From: JAAZMI01 sp964603615
Lineage (GTDB): Bacteria > Bacillota > Dethiobacteria > DTU022 > UBA8154
Direction: 5' to 3'
Length of the DNA: 64,000 bases
Assembly: GCA_964603615.1 (NCBI GenBank)
Contig: CAZRVU010000001.1
Coordinates: forward strand, 1-64,000
The notes under the pieces are model-generated. The model did no database searches. It saw nothing but the letters and a program-made list of their open reading frames with translations, and was not told where the DNA came from. Positions within the stretch are counted from its first letter, which is position 1. Every line of letters starts with the position of its first letter. This document shows positions 7,573-15,766 of this stretch, one piece after another. Position numbers and translations under genes: made by a program.

Positions 7573-8322
7573 TTGCTGGATACTATCAGCAATCTGATCC
7601 GCTATCTCGTGATTCTTATTTTTATCAGCACCCTTTTGGAGATGATTTTGCCGCAGGGGGTTTTCCGTCGCTACCTGCGGATGCTGGTTGGGATCTTGCT
7701 GATTTTTGCGCTGATTACGCCGCTACAAAAGATAATGCATCTAGCGCCCTATTGGGAAATGCCATCTTTGATAGAAAGCCGGGATAGTGAAGGTGCCGGC
7801 GAATTGGAGGTGATTCTTAGCCGTGGCGAACAACTTTACCGGGATAAAATGGAAACGGCCCTGGAAGATTATCAAAAACAAGTTTTTCATTTGTTGGAGG
7901 GTGAACTCTGCCGGGAATTTAACTACAAGCTCCTTCAACTCCGCCTCGAAAACGAAGATGATCCGGGTAGCAAGGATTTTGGCATGACGGAAAATATTTA
8001 CGCAGTGGTTCGGGTGCAGGAACCTATTTCCCGGGTAGAGCCTTCCAGTGGTCCTGAAAAGATCCGGGTTTCTGTAAATGTTGCCCCTCCCGGCCTGCAG
8101 GTTTCTACGGAAAAAAGCGGGGTAGGGGGAATGGAAGGGGCAAAAAATTTGGATAGAACAATAGAGGCGGAAAAGGTAGAAAAGGCCGGGGGGGCTGCAG
8201 ATTCTGGAAACAGTTTAATTCTCGTGGCTCCTCCTGGGGATCCAATAAAAGAGATTGCCCAGTATATTGCATCGTTTTTCCGTCTTTCTCCGGAGCATGT
8301 TCATGTTGAAATTTTGCCTTGA
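7573..8322 (+). CDS. spoIIIAF: Stage III sporulation protein AF
   Basis: Two N-terminal membrane helices (about residues 9-25 and 34-50) flank the short loop EMILPQGVFRRYLRMLVG, the family signature. A soluble C-terminal domain of about 190 residues ends in HVHVEILP. The domain is structurally related to ring-forming secretion proteins in Bacillus. The start is TTG at 7573 with GAGGGAGGG 9 bases upstream. A low-complexity linker (about residues 180-215) is longer than usual. The stop codon lies 11 bases before the spoIIIAG start. Confidence 0.93.
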   Translation: MLDTISNLIRYLVILIFISTLLEMILPQGVFRRYLRMLVGILLIFALITPLQKIMHLAPYWEMPSLIESRDSEGAGELEVILSRGEQLYRDKMETALEDYQKQVFHLLEGELCREFNYKLLQLRLENEDDPGSKDFGMTENIYAVVRVQEPISRVEPSSGPEKIRVSVNVAPPGLQVSTEKSGVGGMEGAKNLDRTIEAEKVEKAGGAADSGNSLILVAPPGDPIKEIAQYIASFFRLSPEHVHVEILP

Positions 8323-8333
8323 GAGGTGAAAAG

Positions 8334-8969
8334 ATGCCCGATAAAAAACAAAATAATATGTGGCACGCTTTAAGACAGGCTCTTTTTTTAAATAAGAGCC
8401 TGGAAGGCAGGAAAAGGAGCTATTTACTATTAGCTTTGCTTTTTCTGGGAATAATATTGATGCTGGCTGGCTCTATTTTTTCGCCATCAAAAAAAATACC
8501 GGCCACCGATTACCGGAAAACCGGGGATGACGCAGGGGATTTTGTGGCAGTAGTTAATTTATACGAAAAAGATTTGAGCCAATCTTTGCAGCAGGTATTA
8601 GAACATATTGATGGGATCAGCCGGGTAGAGGTATTTATAAATTTTGCCGGTACCAAGGAATCAATTTTTGGTCTCACCCATGAAGAAAGCAGCAAGCAAA
8701 CGGCAGAAAGCGATCGGGAGGGGGGGCAGCGGGAGGTCCTGGAAAAAAACTGCAAAGAGGATTATGTTTTGCTGCGGGAGGCGGGGGGCGGGGAGAGGCC
8801 TTTACTGTTAAGCGAAAATATGCCCCGGATTACCGGCATACTGGTTGTGGCAGAAGGGGCGGAAAACAGTTTCTTGCGTCTAGAGGTGGTCCGTGCTATT
8901 CAGGGTGCCCTGCACCTGCCTGTGCACCGCATAGCTGTTTTGCCCCGCGGCGGTAATCCAAAAAAATGA
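8334..8969 (+). CDS. spoIIIAG: Stage III sporulation protein AG
   Basis: Channel-ring protein with one N-terminal membrane helix (about residues 28-46) and an extracytoplasmic domain. The conserved segment DLSQSLQQVLEHIDGISRVEVFINF (near residue 80) and the ring-building motif ending in RAIQGALHLPVHRIAVLP are clear. In Bacillus this protein forms a large oligomeric ring between the two membranes. ATG at 8334 is chosen because GAGAGGTGAAA lies just upstream; a TTG at 8319 overlaps the spoIIIAF stop. It is followed by spoIIIAH after 22 bases. Confidence 0.93.
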   Translation: MPDKKQNNMWHALRQALFLNKSLEGRKRSYLLLALLFLGIILMLAGSIFSPSKKIPATDYRKTGDDAGDFVAVVNLYEKDLSQSLQQVLEHIDGISRVEVFINFAGTKESIFGLTHEESSKQTAESDREGGQREVLEKNCKEDYVLLREAGGGERPLLLSENMPRITGILVVAEGAENSFLRLEVVRAIQGALHLPVHRIAVLPRGGNPKK

Positions 8970-8991
8970 GGGGGAGGGGGGCTGGCAGGTC

Positions 8992-9528
8992 ATGAATAGG
9001 AGAGCAATTTGGGTCGTAAGTTTACTGTTAATTGCAGTTGTGGTTTATCTATTTTTAAGCGGTGTGGAGAAAGAAATGAGCAGGATTGAAATAATCCCTG
9101 ATGAAGAAATGTTTCAGCCTTTGATGTCCGGGGATCTTTCCGATGACCCGGCACAGTGGAAGTTTGATGATGCCACAGCTTTTTTTGTGGAATACCGCCT
9201 CGAAAGAGACCGGGTGCGAAGCCAGGAGATAGAAATGCTCAATGAAATGATCGATAATCCCCGGGTAGGGCCGGAAGCGCGGCTGGAAGCGGAGCAGCAG
9301 CTATTGCAAGCGGTGGAACAGATGGAAAAAGAACTGATTGTAGAGAGTATGCTCAAAGCACAGGGGTATAAGGATGCTCTTTTGTTTTCATTGCGCCGGG
9401 GAACTACGGTTATGATCGAGGCAGAAAAGTTGGCTGCTGACGATTATTTAAGCATAGCAGAAATGGTTGCCGCTTCGTTGGAGGTGCCCAGGGAGGAAGT
9501 ACGCATCATTCAACATAGTCACTTTTAA
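8992..9528 (+). CDS. spoIIIAH: Stage III sporulation protein AH
   Basis: Mother-cell partner of SpoIIQ with a single N-terminal membrane helix (about residues 6-22), an acidic helical region (about 60-120) and the C-terminal YscJ/FliF-like domain (EKELIVESMLKAQGYKDALL onward). At 178 residues it is somewhat shorter than the 218-residue Bacillus protein. The start is ATG with GGGGGAGGGG upstream. It is the last gene of the spoIIIA operon; the sequence directly after it holds a new promoter rather than a clear terminator. No spoIIQ gene is in the window. Confidence 0.92.
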   Translation: MNRRAIWVVSLLLIAVVVYLFLSGVEKEMSRIEIIPDEEMFQPLMSGDLSDDPAQWKFDDATAFFVEYRLERDRVRSQEIEMLNEMIDNPRVGPEARLEAEQQLLQAVEQMEKELIVESMLKAQGYKDALLFSLRRGTTVMIEAEKLAADDYLSIAEMVAASLEVPREEVRIIQHSHF

Positions 9529-9534
9529 ATTTAT

Positions 9535-9564
9535 TTGTAAAGCCGTGGTAACATCTGGTATAAT
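9535..9564 (+). promoter_or_regulatory. Strong extended -10 sigma-A promoter for asp23-amaP
   Basis: TTGTAA (9535-9540), an 18-base spacer and TATAAT (9559-9564), with TG one base before the -10 (extended -10). It lies 62 bases before the asp23 ATG and just after the spoIIIAH stop, so it separates housekeeping transcription of the Asp23 group from the sporulation operon. Confidence 0.75.
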
Positions 9565-9625
9565 AAGCACATATTTAATGTTATTTAAAAAGATTGAAGA
9601 ATTAAATAATTAAGGAGGAGAAATA

Positions 9626-10012
9626 ATGAGCGAGGTCCGCAATCTTCCCTCTGAATTGGGTACAATTCGTATTGCAGATGAGGTTGTTTCGATCATTTCC
9701 GGTTTGGCTGCTACGGAAGTTGAGGGTGTGGCCAGTATGAGTGGCGGCATCGCTGGCGGTATTGCCGAAGCACTGGGACGTAAAAATTTGTCCAAGGGAG
9801 TAAAGGTGGAAGTTGGCGAGGAAGAGGCTGCAGTCGATTTATTTATGATCGTTAGCTATGGTTCACGAATTCCTGATGTAGCCTGGCAGGTTCAAGAAAA
9901 TGTAAAAAAAGCGGTTGAAAGTATGACTGGTTTAAGGGTAATTAAGGTCAATGTACATGTCCAGGGGGTTAGTTTTCCGCAGCAAAAATCAGAAGAAGAA
10001 GAAAACAAGTAG
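9626..10012 (+). CDS. Asp23/Gls24 family envelope stress protein
   Basis: A 128-residue Asp23 (DUF322) family protein. Characteristic features are the N-terminal LGTIRIADEVVSIISGLAATEVEGVASMSGG and the central VKVEVGEEEAAVDLFMIVSYG, then VQENVKKAVESMTGLRVIKVNVHVQG. In Staphylococcus, Asp23 is abundant and bound beneath the membrane through AmaP. The start is ATG with AAGGAGGAG upstream. The next gene is an AmaP homologue, matching the staphylococcal cluster. It is driven by the promoter at 9535. A long perfect hairpin follows the stop codon. Confidence 0.93.
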   Translation: MSEVRNLPSELGTIRIADEVVSIISGLAATEVEGVASMSGGIAGGIAEALGRKNLSKGVKVEVGEEEAAVDLFMIVSYGSRIPDVAWQVQENVKKAVESMTGLRVIKVNVHVQGVSFPQQKSEEEENK

Positions 10013-10017
10013 CCGGG

Positions 10018-10063
10018 GAAGAGCTAACCTCCTGTTTCAATCCGTACAGGAGGTTAGCTCTTC
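10018..10063 (+). repeat. 18-bp perfect RNA hairpin between asp23 and amaP
   Basis: The arms GAAGAGCTAACCTCCTGT (10018-10035) and ACAGGAGGTTAGCTCTTC (10046-10063) are perfectly complementary over 18 bp with a 10-base loop. Flanking AGCC/GGCT (10011-10014, 10065-10068) extends it with an internal bulge. No T-run follows, so it is not a standard terminator. Placement right after the asp23 stop suggests an mRNA-stabilising or processing stem that lets asp23 be expressed more than amaP; that is inference. Confidence 0.8.
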
Positions 10064-10089
10064 TGGCTGGGAAGGGGGTAAAATAACCT

Positions 10090-10641
10090 ATGGGAACGGG
10101 AAGCCGCATCATACTGGCTATCCTGGGAGTTTGCGGTCTTTTGTGCGGTATTTTTCTGATACTGGTCACGCTAGGGCTTATTGTTCCGGTTGGGTTTCCT
10201 TTTACCGACCGGCTTGCCGGTGATTTAAGTATTACTCTTTTTGGCGTGCTGATTTTTGTTATTGGGATCATCTTGCTGTTTTTTTCTGCAAGAAGCAGCA
10301 AGAAGGAGGGAGGGGGCGGTGCCGGTGCTACTATCGTCAGCTTTACAGAAACCGGTGAGATACGCATCTCTTTCCGGGCGGTTGAAAATATGGTTCTAAA
10401 TGCCTCCCGTAAGGTTAAGGGCGTTCGTGAAATCAATACACGCCTTAATTTTACCGAGCAGGGTCTCGTTATCTACCTGCGCATTAAGGTCATACCCGAT
10501 CTGCCTATTCCTGCCTTGGTAAATGAGCTACAGAATACGGTCCGTGAGTATGTGCAGGAGATTAGCGGGACCAATGTAGCCGAAGTTAAGGTTTTGGTGG
10601 AAAATATCGCCCAGGAAACAATTGAAAAAAAAGTTCGTTGA
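10090..10641 (+). CDS. amaP: Alkaline shock response membrane anchor protein AmaP
   Basis: Membrane anchor for Asp23-type proteins. Two hydrophobic helices occupy about residues 5-30 and 45-68, followed by a soluble domain of about 110 residues with GEIRISFRAVENMVLNASRKV and TRLNFTEQGLVIYLRIKV, which itself resembles the Asp23 fold. The length of 183 residues fits the family. The start is ATG with GGGAAGGGGG upstream. It is linked to a DUF2273 membrane protein, the usual third member of this cluster. Confidence 0.9.
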   Translation: MGTGSRIILAILGVCGLLCGIFLILVTLGLIVPVGFPFTDRLAGDLSITLFGVLIFVIGIILLFFSARSSKKEGGGGAGATIVSFTETGEIRISFRAVENMVLNASRKVKGVREINTRLNFTEQGLVIYLRIKVIPDLPIPALVNELQNTVREYVQEISGTNVAEVKVLVENIAQETIEKKVR

Positions 10642-10654
10642 GGGTGTGAGCACT

Positions 10655-10882
10655 TTGGGTGAGCATAATTATTTAAGGTTTATTAGCGAAAACCCCGGTA
10701 AAATATTGGGCGGCCTGCTGGGTTTGCTAGTGGCTGTTATCATAGTATTTTTTGGTTTTTGGCGGGGTCTTTTTATTCTTCTCTGTGTTTCTGTTGGCAT
10801 CTACCTGGGTGCCCGGGCAGAAAAAGATGAAGGGTTAAGTGTCCTACTGGAAAGATTCCGTTTTGGGCGGGACCGTTTTTAA
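10655..10882 (+). CDS. DUF2273 small membrane protein
   Basis: A protein of about 75 residues with two hydrophobic helices. The opening NPGKILGGLLGLLVAVIIVFFGFWRG is typical of DUF2273 proteins that accompany Asp23 and AmaP genes. The C-terminus is charged. The start is unclear: TTG at 10655 has GAGGG 10 bases upstream, while in-frame GTG (10646) and TTG (10622) are also possible, the last overlapping amaP. It probably helps organise the membrane complex of Asp23, by context only. Confidence 0.82.
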   Translation: MGEHNYLRFISENPGKILGGLLGLLVAVIIVFFGFWRGLFILLCVSVGIYLGARAEKDEGLSVLLERFRFGRDRF

Positions 10883-11003
10883 AATTTTACCGGCAACGGT
10901 TTTATCGTACATGAAAATTTGATGCTTATTTAAATAAGATAGATTCCGTGGTTTTAAGGGATGCTGCAGAACAAACTGGCGGTTAGGGAAAGGGGTACAG
11001 GCT

Positions 11004-11420
11004 TTGAAAAGAAAATTGCCCCGCGAGTATGCTTTCAAAATACTATTTATGATCGATGTCGGCGGGAACGATGCTGAAGCAGCGCTCCATCATCTGCTTG
11101 ATGACACCGCTTTTTCTGTCAATGAAAAATCTTTTTGTACAGCGTTGGTGGAGGGTGTCTTGGCAAAAAAAAATGAACTGGATCAAATATTGTCCCGCCA
11201 CCTCGTTAAATGGCAATTAAGCCGCCTGGCAGCAACGGTCCGCAATATTTTACGTCTTGCTCTCTATGAGTTGCTTTATGCCCGGGATATTCCCCCGGTT
11301 GTTTCCATCAATGAGGCCATAGAGCTGGCTAAAGCCTACCAGGATGAAGAAGCAGCACGTTTTGTGAACGGTATCCTCGACGCTATACATAAAGAGCATC
11401 AAGAAACTATTACGAACTGA
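11004..11420 (+). CDS. nusB: Transcription antitermination factor NusB
   Basis: NusB binds boxA RNA with ribosomal protein S10 during rRNA antitermination. The 138-residue helical protein shows the family landmarks: REYAFKILFMIDVG at the start, FCTALVEGVLAKKNELDQIL in the middle, and VVSINEAIELAKAYQDEEAARFVNGILDAI at the C-terminus. The start is TTG at 11004 with AAAGGGG upstream. The 121 bases before it contain no obvious terminator, so it may be read through from the asp23 group. Confidence 0.95.
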   Translation: MKRKLPREYAFKILFMIDVGGNDAEAALHHLLDDTAFSVNEKSFCTALVEGVLAKKNELDQILSRHLVKWQLSRLAATVRNILRLALYELLYARDIPPVVSINEAIELAKAYQDEEAARFVNGILDAIHKEHQETITN

Positions 11421-11497
11421 ACCCCTGCTTGCTAGACGCTAGCGTTGAATTTTACTGTGCCTGAATATTCTGTATTGATAAACATTGTTTTGATTTT

Positions 11498-11518
11498 GTC
11501 TTTCGAAAGGACTTTTTT
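11498..11518 (+). terminator. Weak terminator-like hairpin upstream of nfnA
   Basis: GTC-TTTC-GAAA-GGAC folds into a short stem (6 bp with one wobble pair) and is followed by a T6 run. It lies between nusB and nfnA. A possible -10 (TATTAT at 11521-11526) follows directly, but I find no convincing -35. Confidence 0.35.
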
Positions 11519-11581
11519 GTTATTATGGCGAACTTAGATCCTTAAAAAAGGACATAAAAGTAAAGGAGGTTTAGGTAATTT

Positions 11582-12430
11582 ATGTTCAAAATAGTTAAAA
11601 AAAGAGTATTAGCAGATGTATCCAAATTAATGGAAGTGGAAGCGCCGCTCGTGGCACGTAAGGCGCAACCCGGACAGTTTATTATTTTGCGTGTCAGCGA
11701 TAACGGGGAAAGAATTCCTTTAACTATCGCTGACAGCGACAAAGAAAAAGGGACAATCACCATTATTTACCAGGAGGTTGGTAAAACAACAAAGGAACTG
11801 GGGGCCCTTGAAGAGGGGGATTTTTTAAATGACTTTGTTGGGCCGCTGGGTCGGGCCATGGAGTTGCCGACCTCGGGACGAGTTATTGCTGTGGGCGGCG
11901 GGGTAGGTATTGCCCCGATCTACCCGAAGGTGAAGGCCTTTCATGAGGCAGGTATGGAAGTTATCTCTATCATTGGGGCGCGGACAGCCGATCTCCTCAT
12001 TTTAGAAGATGAAATGAGGGCTGTTAGCAAGGAGCTTCACATTTGTACTGATGACGGGACAAAAGGGCATCACGGTTTTGTGTCCGATATCCTGCAGGGC
12101 ATGCTCGATGATAAAAGCAAAAAGATAGATGAAATTATTGCTGTAGGTCCGCTGCCGATGATGCGTGTCATTGCCAATCAAACGAAACCCTATGGTATTA
12201 AAACAGTGGTTAGCTTAAACCCCATTATGGTTGATGGGACGGGGATGTGCGGGTGTTGCCGCGTGACTGTTGGCGGGGAAACAAAGTTTACTTGTGTCGA
12301 CGGCCCTGTTTTTGATGCACACCAGGTTGATTTTGCGGAGCTGACCCGTCGTAGTCAGATGTATTTGCCGGAAGAAAAAATAGCCTTGGAAAAATATGAG
12401 AAGGAAAGCGGATCTGGAGGTGGGCGCTAG
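11582..12430 (+). CDS. nfnA: NfnA-type ferredoxin-NADP+ reductase subunit (SudB-like)
   Basis: Small subunit of NADH-dependent ferredoxin:NADP+ oxidoreductase (also called sulfide dehydrogenase beta). An FAD/NAD reductase fold covers most of the 282 residues: ERIPLTIAD near residue 40, VIAVGGGVGIAPIYPKV near residue 101, and AVGPLPMM near residue 182. A C-terminal DGTGMCGCCRVTVGG-FTCVDGPVFD segment supplies four Cys for a [2Fe-2S] cluster. The start is ATG with AAAGGAGG upstream. The large subunit begins 2 bases after the stop. In Nfn the pair bifurcates electrons between NADPH, NAD+ and ferredoxin. Confidence 0.9.
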   Translation: MFKIVKKRVLADVSKLMEVEAPLVARKAQPGQFIILRVSDNGERIPLTIADSDKEKGTITIIYQEVGKTTKELGALEEGDFLNDFVGPLGRAMELPTSGRVIAVGGGVGIAPIYPKVKAFHEAGMEVISIIGARTADLLILEDEMRAVSKELHICTDDGTKGHHGFVSDILQGMLDDKSKKIDEIIAVGPLPMMRVIANQTKPYGIKTVVSLNPIMVDGTGMCGCCRVTVGGETKFTCVDGPVFDAHQVDFAELTRRSQMYLPEEKIALEKYEKESGSGGGR

Positions 12431-12432
12431 TT

Positions 12433-13854
12433 ATGTTGGAAAAAGATGAGATCAAAAAGCTGCGCAAATTAAAAGAAAAGCATCCGATGCCGGAACAGAC
12501 TCCGCAGGAGCGCATCAAAAATTTTAACGAGGTGCCCTTTGGTTATGATGCCGAAACGGCAATGAGAGAGGCTGCCCGTTGCCTGCAGTGCAAGGATCCC
12601 AAATGTGTAGAGGGTTGCCCGGTAGAGGTGGATATTCCTGCTTTTATCCAATTAATTGTTGAGGGAAAATTTGATGAAGGTATTAAAAAGCTGAAAGAAA
12701 AGAACAGCCTGCCGGCGGTTTGCGGGCGCGTTTGCCCTCAGGAGAGCCAGTGTGAAGCACTATGCTTGCGCGGCAAAAAAGGTGAACCGGTGGCTATTGG
12801 GCGCCTGGAACGTTTTCTTGCCGACTATGAACTGGCCAAGGGAGTGGAAACACCTCCTAGGCCGGAACAGACTGGAAAGCGCGTTGCTGTCGTCGGTGCT
12901 GGCCCGGCCGGGTTGACTGCTGCCGGTGATCTGGCCAAAATGGGGCATGAGGTTGTTCTTTTTGAAGCATTTCATGCCACGGGGGGAGTTCTCCGCTATG
13001 GGATCCCTGAGTTTCGTTTGCCCAAGGAAAAAGTTTTGCAACGCGAGGTAGATTATATTGCCAGCCTGGGCGTTGAGATTAAAACAAACGTGGTTGTGGG
13101 GAAAACTATAACGATCGATGAACTTTTTAATGAAGAAGGTTTTCAGGCTATCTTCATCGGTACGGGGGCGGGGTTGCCCCAATTTCTCCATATCCCGGGG
13201 GAAAACTTGAACGGTGTTTTTTCAGCAAATGAGTTTTTGACGAGAGCCAACCTGATGAAAGCCTATCTGTTCCCTAAGCATGATACGCCAATCAAACTGG
13301 GTAGAAAAGTTGCTGTGGTCGGTGCGGGGAACGTGGCGATGGATAGTGCCCGTACATCGCTGCGCCTGGGTGCCGAAGAGGTTCATATTGTTTATCGTCG
13401 TTCGGATAAAGAGATGCCGGCCCGTGCCGAAGAAATTGAACACGCTAAGGAAGAAGGCGTTGTCTTTAATTTGCTGACCAATCCTGTAAGGATCATCGAG
13501 GATGAAAATGGTTGGGTTAAAGGGATGGAATGTATTAAGATGGAGCTGGGCGAACCGGACGATTCCGGACGGGCGCGTCCCATTCCCATCGAGGGTTCCG
13601 AGTTTGTTTTTGATGTGGATACTATCGTTATTGCAATAGGTCAAAGCCCCAACCCGCTTATTCCACAGACTACGCCTGATTTGGAGATTGGACGCCGGGG
13701 AACAATTACGGCGAACGAAGAAGGGGCAACCTCCCGCGCAGGAATATATGCCGGAGGGGACATCGTTACAGGGGCTGCCACGGTTATTTTAGCCATGGGT
13801 GCCGGTAAGGTGGCTGCACGGGCAATAGATAGCTATCTAAAAACATTATCTTAA
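12433..13854 (+). CDS. nfnB: NfnB-type large subunit (GltD-like flavoprotein, SudA-like)
   Basis: A 473-residue flavoprotein annotated in many genomes as homotetrameric glutamate synthase small subunit. The N-terminal domain holds two [4Fe-4S] motifs (CLQCKDPKCVEGCPVEV and CGRVCPQESQCEALC). FAD binding is at GAGPAGLTAAGDLA near residue 155 and NADP(H) binding at GAGNVAMDSARTSLRLG near residue 290. The C-terminal GIYAGGDIVTGAATVILAMGAG is typical. The preceding nfnA gene, with no glutamate synthase large subunit, argues for Nfn. NADPH from Nfn could feed the folD gene 25 bases downstream. Confidence 0.9.
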   Translation: MLEKDEIKKLRKLKEKHPMPEQTPQERIKNFNEVPFGYDAETAMREAARCLQCKDPKCVEGCPVEVDIPAFIQLIVEGKFDEGIKKLKEKNSLPAVCGRVCPQESQCEALCLRGKKGEPVAIGRLERFLADYELAKGVETPPRPEQTGKRVAVVGAGPAGLTAAGDLAKMGHEVVLFEAFHATGGVLRYGIPEFRLPKEKVLQREVDYIASLGVEIKTNVVVGKTITIDELFNEEGFQAIFIGTGAGLPQFLHIPGENLNGVFSANEFLTRANLMKAYLFPKHDTPIKLGRKVAVVGAGNVAMDSARTSLRLGAEEVHIVYRRSDKEMPARAEEIEHAKEEGVVFNLLTNPVRIIEDENGWVKGMECIKMELGEPDDSGRARPIPIEGSEFVFDVDTIVIAIGQSPNPLIPQTTPDLEIGRRGTITANEEGATSRAGIYAGGDIVTGAATVILAMGAGKVAARAIDSYLKTLS

Positions 13855-13879
13855 TATTTAATGAGGAGGTTTTACTGGC

Positions 13880-14761
13880 ATGGCAGCAAAAATTATTTCT
13901 GGAAATGAAGTGGCCAAAGAGATCCGGGCCGAACTTAAGGAAAAGGTAGCAGGATTAAAAGAGAAAGGTATTGTACCCGGTCTTGGTGTAGTGCTGGTGG
14001 GCGAAGATCCCGCCTCTGTTTCTTATGTTACCAGTAAGGCCAAGGGTTGTCAGGAAATTGGGATGTATGAGGAAACGATCCGTCTCCCGGCGGATGTGCC
14101 TGAAGAAGAGGTGCTCAAAGTTATCGATGGTTTAAACAAGGATCCAAAATTTAGCGGAATTTTGGTGCAGCTTCCTCTGCCGGATCATATCAGTGTCGAT
14201 AAAATTATCGGCTATATCTCCCCGGAGAAAGACGTCGATGGTTTTCACCCGGTCAACGTGGGCAAACTACTGCGGGGCGAGCCCTGCCCGCTGCCTTGTA
14301 CCCCCCACGGTGTCCAGCAGCTTTTATTCCGTTCCGGCAATGATCCGGCGGGTAAACACGTCGTGGTTTGTGGCCGCAGCAATATCGTAGGCAAACCCTT
14401 GGCAGCGATTTTAATGCAGAAGAAAAAAGGGGCCAATGCTGTGGTAACTGTTGTGCATACGGGCGCCAAGGATATTTCTTATTTTACAAAGCAGGCTGAT
14501 ATTCTCATTGCTGCCATGGGCAGGCCCCAGGCGATTACTGCCGATATGGTGAAGGAAGGTACAGTTGTAATTGATGTGGGTGTCAACAGGATTCCGGATG
14601 CTTCCAAAAAGAGTGGTTTCCGCCTGGCGGGCGATGTGGATTTTGAACCCGTTGCTGCTAAAGCGTCATTTATTACACCAGTTCCCGGCGGTGTAGGGCC
14701 CATGACCGTAACCATGCTTCTTTATAACACTGTCGAAGCGGCAGCTACGCTCAATCAGTAA
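13880..14761 (+). CDS. folD: Methylenetetrahydrofolate dehydrogenase/cyclohydrolase FolD (intact copy)
   Basis: Interconverts methylene-, methenyl- and formyl-tetrahydrofolate using NADP. All family motifs are present over 293 residues: VGEDPASVSYVTSKAKG with the catalytic Tyr and Lys, KDVDGFHPVNVGKL with the essential Asp, PCTPHGVQQLL, GRSNIVGKPLA for NADP, VIDVGVNR and TPVPGGVGPMTVTML. The start is ATG with AGGAGG upstream. It is the first of three folD-type genes in a row directly behind nfnAB. I take it to be the working enzyme of the three. Confidence 0.96.
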   Translation: MAAKIISGNEVAKEIRAELKEKVAGLKEKGIVPGLGVVLVGEDPASVSYVTSKAKGCQEIGMYEETIRLPADVPEEEVLKVIDGLNKDPKFSGILVQLPLPDHISVDKIIGYISPEKDVDGFHPVNVGKLLRGEPCPLPCTPHGVQQLLFRSGNDPAGKHVVVCGRSNIVGKPLAAILMQKKKGANAVVTVVHTGAKDISYFTKQADILIAAMGRPQAITADMVKEGTVVIDVGVNRIPDASKKSGFRLAGDVDFEPVAAKASFITPVPGGVGPMTVTMLLYNTVEAAATLNQ

Positions 14762-14777
14762 TTCAAGGCGCAGATCT

Positions 14778-15632
14778 ATGCCTGCAAAAATATTTAGCGA
14801 GGAAGAGGTGGGGGATAAAGTCCAACTCGAAATCCTGGCGGAATTTGGGAACCTGTGTAAAAAAACAAAAAATGTTCCCGGTTTGGCCGTGATCGTTGTT
14901 GGTGAAGACCCCGCCTCTCTTTCTGCTGCTCAGAAAAAAGAAGAAGTGGGTAAGGAACTGGGTTTTCGTGTTGGGTTACATCGTTTGCCTGCAACTGTTT
15001 CTACAGAGGAAGTTTGTAAGGTAATCCGCCGTCTGAACAGTGAAGAACAGCTCCATGGTTTGTTTTGTCAACTGCCTTTGCCCCGTCATTTGCCGGAAAA
15101 AGACATTATAGCAGCCATCGATCCCGGGAAGGACGTTGGCGGTACGCACCCGCTGAATGCGGGGAGGCTTTGGGGCGGGATGGATTGCTACCTGCCTTGC
15201 AGTGCTGATGGTTGTTTGCAGGCTCTGAACTTGACCGGACAATCGCTTCAGGGTAAAACAGCGGTACTGCTTGGACACAGCAATATTGTTACTAAACCGC
15301 TTGCTCTTGTGTTGTTACAAAAAAATGCTACGGTTACTGTATGTCCAACCATAACCGGGGAGCTGCCGGGGATCTGCCGCAGTGCTGATATTCTCATTAC
15401 AGAGATGGGAAAGCCCGGGCTAGTCAAGGGCGATTGGGTCAAGCCCGGAGCAGTGGTAATTGGTGCTGCTGCAACCCGGTCAGCGGAAGTTTCGATGGGA
15501 GATGTGGTCTCCGGGGAGGTTGTTCAGGTTGCGGGGTGGTTTTTTCATTTACCGGCCAGGGAAACAGGTGTGCTCATGCCGCTCATGTTGATGAAAAACA
15601 CGCTGAAAGCATTCCAGAAAATAATAATTTAG
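14778..15632 (+). CDS. Divergent FolD paralogue, probable pseudoenzyme (copy 2)
   Basis: Clearly homologous to FolD over its whole 284 residues, but key positions differ from the copy next door. The catalytic Tyr is Ala (LSAAQKKEE), the Lys is kept, KDVDG is KDVGG (essential Asp lost), GRSNIVGKP is GHSNIVTKP, and VIDVGVNR is VIGAAATRS. The PVPGGVGP active-site segment near the C-terminus is replaced by PARETGVLMP. The reading frame is intact, so it is maintained as a protein. It might bind folate or nucleotide, or partner the active FolD; no function is known to me. The ribosome-binding site is weak (AAGGCG). Confidence 0.85.
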   Translation: MPAKIFSEEEVGDKVQLEILAEFGNLCKKTKNVPGLAVIVVGEDPASLSAAQKKEEVGKELGFRVGLHRLPATVSTEEVCKVIRRLNSEEQLHGLFCQLPLPRHLPEKDIIAAIDPGKDVGGTHPLNAGRLWGGMDCYLPCSADGCLQALNLTGQSLQGKTAVLLGHSNIVTKPLALVLLQKNATVTVCPTITGELPGICRSADILITEMGKPGLVKGDWVKPGAVVIGAAATRSAEVSMGDVVSGEVVQVAGWFFHLPARETGVLMPLMLMKNTLKAFQKIII

Positions 15633-15766
15633 TAGTTGCTTCTGGGAAAGGTCAAAAAGTCTGCGTCGCGGATGTAGGTCTTTGAACTTTTCCCTTCTTT
15701 ATTCTAGTTGCAGTCAACAAGATGCTAGTTATAGCAAACAATGGATTGAGCAACAGGAGGAAATAA

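Noticed and set aside
12760..13644. Two long minus-strand open frames (140-143 codons) opposite nfnB
   Set aside because: They are shadows of a highly conserved + strand gene in high-codon-bias sequence, without ribosome-binding sites.
15633..15766. Terminator between folD copies 2 and 3
   Set aside because: GGGAAAGGTCAAAAAG and CTTTGAACTTTTCCC pair only imperfectly with a long loop and no proper T-run, so I did not list it.
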